Of a stretch of DNA of 18,108 bases, positions 15,556 through 18,108 are shown piece after piece. The notes under the pieces were generated by a model that saw only the letters and a list, made by a program, of their open reading frames with translations, was not told the DNA's origin and searched no databases. Source of the DNA: JBDRNO01 sp043811005. Lineage in GTDB: Bacteria > Bacteroidota > Bacteroidia > NORP154. The first letter of the stretch is position 1; each line of letters begins with the position of its first letter. The stretch is taken from NCBI GenBank assembly GCA_043811005.1, contig JBDRNO010000177.1:1-18108 (forward strand), written 5' to 3'. The translations under genes were made by a program, and so were the position numbers.

Positions 15556-18108
15556 TTAACTTTTGAACTTACGCCTGATTTCAAGGAAAGAGATCCCTAC
15601 AATTACAACTAGAAGCAAAGAAGAACAAGCAAATGAAATTTTTTCTCCTATATAGTATTCTTTTGGTTCAAATTTAAATTCAATATTATGCTCTCCGGCG
15701 GGTATGCGCATAGCTCTCAAAACATAATTCACCCTGAAATGTGAAGTGGGTTCACCATCAACATAAGCATTCCAGCCTTTATCAAAATATATTTCTGAAA
15801 ATACAGCTAATTGTTCAAATGATGTCTTTGATTCATAAACCAGGTAATTTGGTTGATATTCAGTTAGTTTTATGTATGATAATGGGTCTGTTTTAGGTAT
15901 AAATCCAGCCAGTTTCTTGTCGAACCTTTTATCAACAATTGCTGTTTTGGATGGTTCAAACCCAGATAGTGCCGTGATCTCGGAATCGGCATTAGCAACG
16001 ATCTTATATTCATTCACAAACCAGGCATTACCCAAGGCACCTGGGTTTTTCTGGGGTATTGGCTGGTTGTCTTCTCCCTTGACAATAAAATATTTGGTGT
16101 TCAACATGTTCAAAACTGCCATATTATTTCTGCTGATGTGAAATTCTATCAACTCCTGGTATCTCTTTAGCTTTGCTCCATGATAACCTCCAATGGACTT
16201 ATGAAAATAAGAAGTGCTGGCATCATTAAACGTGCTTATTGTAAGGTTTATTACCCTGAAATCTGTCTTTTCATTTAAGGCGGTAAACTGAATATTTGTC
16301 ATTTCATCCCTGGTGATCTTTGGTGCTTGCCTGGTTTCTCGTTTTTTTTCTTGCAAATCCGCTATTTTTTCTTCAATTACCTTTTGAATATCCGGGTTTC
16401 CCTTCATTTCACTGCTAAGTATCTGTAAATTTGCTTGGTTTGGCTGGTAAGGGATTATAACATTTCTTCTGGCAATAAAATTATCGTTGTTGAGATAACG
16501 CTTGTTAATTGGCCACATATCAAAAAGAAACAATGCAATTATTACGGCATAGCAGTACTGTTTTTTTAACTTTTGTTCAATAAACAGCCATAGTACAATA
16601 CCTGTCAATAGGATAAAAGCAAAAGACCGGAATGCATCCGCACGCAGCAAGCTTTTCCTGTCATTACTTAGTGCATCTATAGGCCAACCATTTTGTTCTA
16701 GTTGAGCGTCATTCAAACCGGTAAAATCACCGGCTAAAGAGGGTAATAGAGCGAATAGAAGGGCTATTCCACCTACTATAAAAAAAGAATATTTTAATGA
16801 TTTCTGCAGAGATACTTTTGACAGGGTTTCTGTTTTGAATATGTTATTTAAAGCTAATATAGCAAGCAATGGCATTGTAAATTCTGCTATTACCAGTATC
16901 ATATTAACCGACCTGAATTTATTATAACCCGGTAAATAATCTATAAACAGATCAGTTAAAAACGGAAAATTTTCACCCCATGCCAGTGTAATGGATAATA
17001 TTGTTGCTGTTAAGAGCCACCACTTAACTCTTCCTTTTATAATAAATAATCCCAAAACACACAAGAAACAGACAATTGCACCTGCATAAACAGGTCCGGA
17101 GATAAAGGGCTGTGTCCCCCAATACAGGGGAAGTTGCTTTATTATTTGCCTGGTATTAGGTACCCCTCTTTGTTTCAGAACTTTATATGTTTCTGAATCA
17201 GTGCTTAATTCACCCTGCGAACCGCCTCCCATAAAATTGGGTATCATTAATGTCATAGTTTCAGGAATTCCATAGCTCCAGGCGGTAATATAATCCCTGT
17301 CAAGCCCGGATGTCTTGTTCTCTTTATCAAAACTGAGCTCTGACTTCCCCCTGGTTGTATATATACTATAATCATAAGTGATCCAAAGATTGGTAATGTT
17401 ACTGCCTACTGCCAGTAATGCTGCAACAATCAATACACCAATTTCCTTTCCAAATATTAATAATTGCTTGTTCCTAACAGCACTAACTAACTCAAATACA
17501 CCATATATCAAGAGGATAAGAAATAAATAATACATGATCTGCGGATGATTTGATTTTAATCCTATTGCCAAAAAGAAAGCAGTAATAGCTCCACCTAAAA
17601 TAAGTTTCCCCCTGAAGCTGAGAATAACACCGGCTAAAATAGGAGCCATATATGATATTACAGCAGCTTTACTGTTATGACCCGCCTCTACCACGATAAA
17701 AAAATAAGACGAAAATGAAAAGGCAATAGCCCCGGCTATTCCAAGCCATGGATCAACCCGGAAAGATAACAGCAGTATATAGAAACCGATCAATGACCAA
17801 AAAAGAAAACTTCCCACCCCAAAAAAAATCATTACTTTCTTTATATAAGTAAATAGATTGTTCGGGAATATTGTGGATATATGATATGCGGGCATTCCGC
17901 TGAACATAGAATTTGTCCATAGTGGGTCCTCACCAGTTCTTTCCCTGAAATCCACAACCTCTTTTGACATCCCTTTGCACCTGGCAATATCATCCTGCTT
18001 CAATTTTTTCCCCTCAAGCAGTGGGCTGTAATATATAAATGTGATTGCGATAAAAATTAATATAGCAACAATGTGAGGAAGGATGGTTTTAATTTCGGGG
18101 GTTTTCAT
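15556..18108 (-). CDS. YfhO-family membrane protein (GT-C-like)
   Basis: This is an 850-residue protein whose ATG occupies the last three bases of the window. The N-terminus (hydrophobic segment at about 10-27, then SPLLEGKKLKQDD and DPLWTNSMFSGMPAYHIS) matches the start of Bacteroidota YfhO proteins, so it is probably full length. It has many membrane segments, mostly between residues 10 and 530, followed by a large extracytoplasmic domain and a last helix near 820-840. The C-terminal domain carries the family pattern FDKGWNAYVDGE, then NYVLRAMRIPAGEHNIEFKF. YfhO proteins are GT-C-type, and some are implicated in glycosylating cell-wall polymers from lipid-linked sugars. A similar periplasmic sugar transfer is plausible here. 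It heads a three-gene operon with the GT4 and propeller genes; the promoter lies beyond the window. Confidence 0.9.
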   Translation of the reverse strand: MKTPEIKTILPHIVAILIFIAITFIYYSPLLEGKKLKQDDIARCKGMSKEVVDFRERTGEDPLWTNSMFSGMPAYHISTIFPNNLFTYIKKVMIFFGVGSFLFWSLIGFYILLLSFRVDPWLGIAGAIAFSFSSYFFIVVEAGHNSKAAVISYMAPILAGVILSFRGKLILGGAITAFFLAIGLKSNHPQIMYYLFLILLIYGVFELVSAVRNKQLLIFGKEIGVLIVAALLAVGSNITNLWITYDYSIYTTRGKSELSFDKENKTSGLDRDYITAWSYGIPETMTLMIPNFMGGGSQGELSTDSETYKVLKQRGVPNTRQIIKQLPLYWGTQPFISGPVYAGAIVCFLCVLGLFIIKGRVKWWLLTATILSITLAWGENFPFLTDLFIDYLPGYNKFRSVNMILVIAEFTMPLLAILALNNIFKTETLSKVSLQKSLKYSFFIVGGIALLFALLPSLAGDFTGLNDAQLEQNGWPIDALSNDRKSLLRADAFRSFAFILLTGIVLWLFIEQKLKKQYCYAVIIALFLFDMWPINKRYLNNDNFIARRNVIIPYQPNQANLQILSSEMKGNPDIQKVIEEKIADLQEKKRETRQAPKITRDEMTNIQFTALNEKTDFRVINLTISTFNDASTSYFHKSIGGYHGAKLKRYQELIEFHISRNNMAVLNMLNTKYFIVKGEDNQPIPQKNPGALGNAWFVNEYKIVANADSEITALSGFEPSKTAIVDKRFDKKLAGFIPKTDPLSYIKLTEYQPNYLVYESKTSFEQLAVFSEIYFDKGWNAYVDGEPTSHFRVNYVLRAMRIPAGEHNIEFKFEPKEYYIGEKISFACSSLLLVVIVGISFLEIRRKFKS

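Overview
The window looks like a stretch of a Bacteroidota chromosome. It is AT-rich, translation starts have almost no Shine-Dalgarno sequence, and three genes appear to use TTG starts. The gene families are also typical of that phylum: an Omp85-like barrel ending in Phe, a long YfhO-type membrane protein, and surface-polysaccharide genes. The species cannot be named from the sequence. Most of the window is a cell-surface polysaccharide (capsule, O-antigen or exopolysaccharide) locus with no rRNA, tRNA, intact mobile element or CRISPR array.

Layout. (1) 1-432 is the 3' end of an outer-membrane barrel gene. (2) 491-1966 (minus) is a Wzx-like lipid-linked oligosaccharide flippase, divergent from the main operon. 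(3) 2121-6960 (plus) is a tightly packed run: family 2 glycosyltransferase, SAM methyltransferase, AsnB-type amidotransferase and NodB-like deacetylase. Its junctions are 0 nt, 2 nt and a 1-nt overlap, so these four are almost certainly one transcript. (4) 6961-7124 holds only a 42-codon ORF. (5) 7125-10569 (plus) encodes a predicted toroid-type carbohydrate enzyme of unknown specificity, a DegT-family aminotransferase overlapping it by 20 nt, and a GNAT acetyltransferase. (6) 10663-12243 encodes a multi-pass membrane protein with a soluble C-terminal domain, a candidate polymerase or lipid-linked glycosyltransferase. (7) 12244-12507 is a gene-free stretch filled with inverted repeats. (8) 12508-13140 is a PIG-L/LmbE deacetylase. 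(9) 13141-18108 is a minus-strand operon read from the right edge: YfhO-like protein, family 4 glycosyltransferase, and a beta-propeller-like protein. It meets the PIG-L gene stop codon to stop codon.

How they may work together (inference). The glycosyltransferases would assemble a repeat unit on a lipid carrier. The aminotransferase and GNAT protein would make and acylate an amino sugar. The AsnB protein would amidate an acidic sugar, and the methyltransferase would add a methyl group. Two unrelated deacetylases would trim N-acetyl groups. The flippase exports the unit, and the 526-residue membrane protein might polymerise it. The toroid enzyme could edit or degrade the polymer. No initiating sugar-phosphate transferase, Wza/Wzc export pair or nucleotide-sugar dehydratase lies in the window, so the pathway must be completed elsewhere.

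Nothing here proves a new system. The least explained pieces are the toroid protein with its preceding same-frame mini-ORF, the 526-residue membrane protein, the propeller protein, and the inverted-repeat intergenic region.
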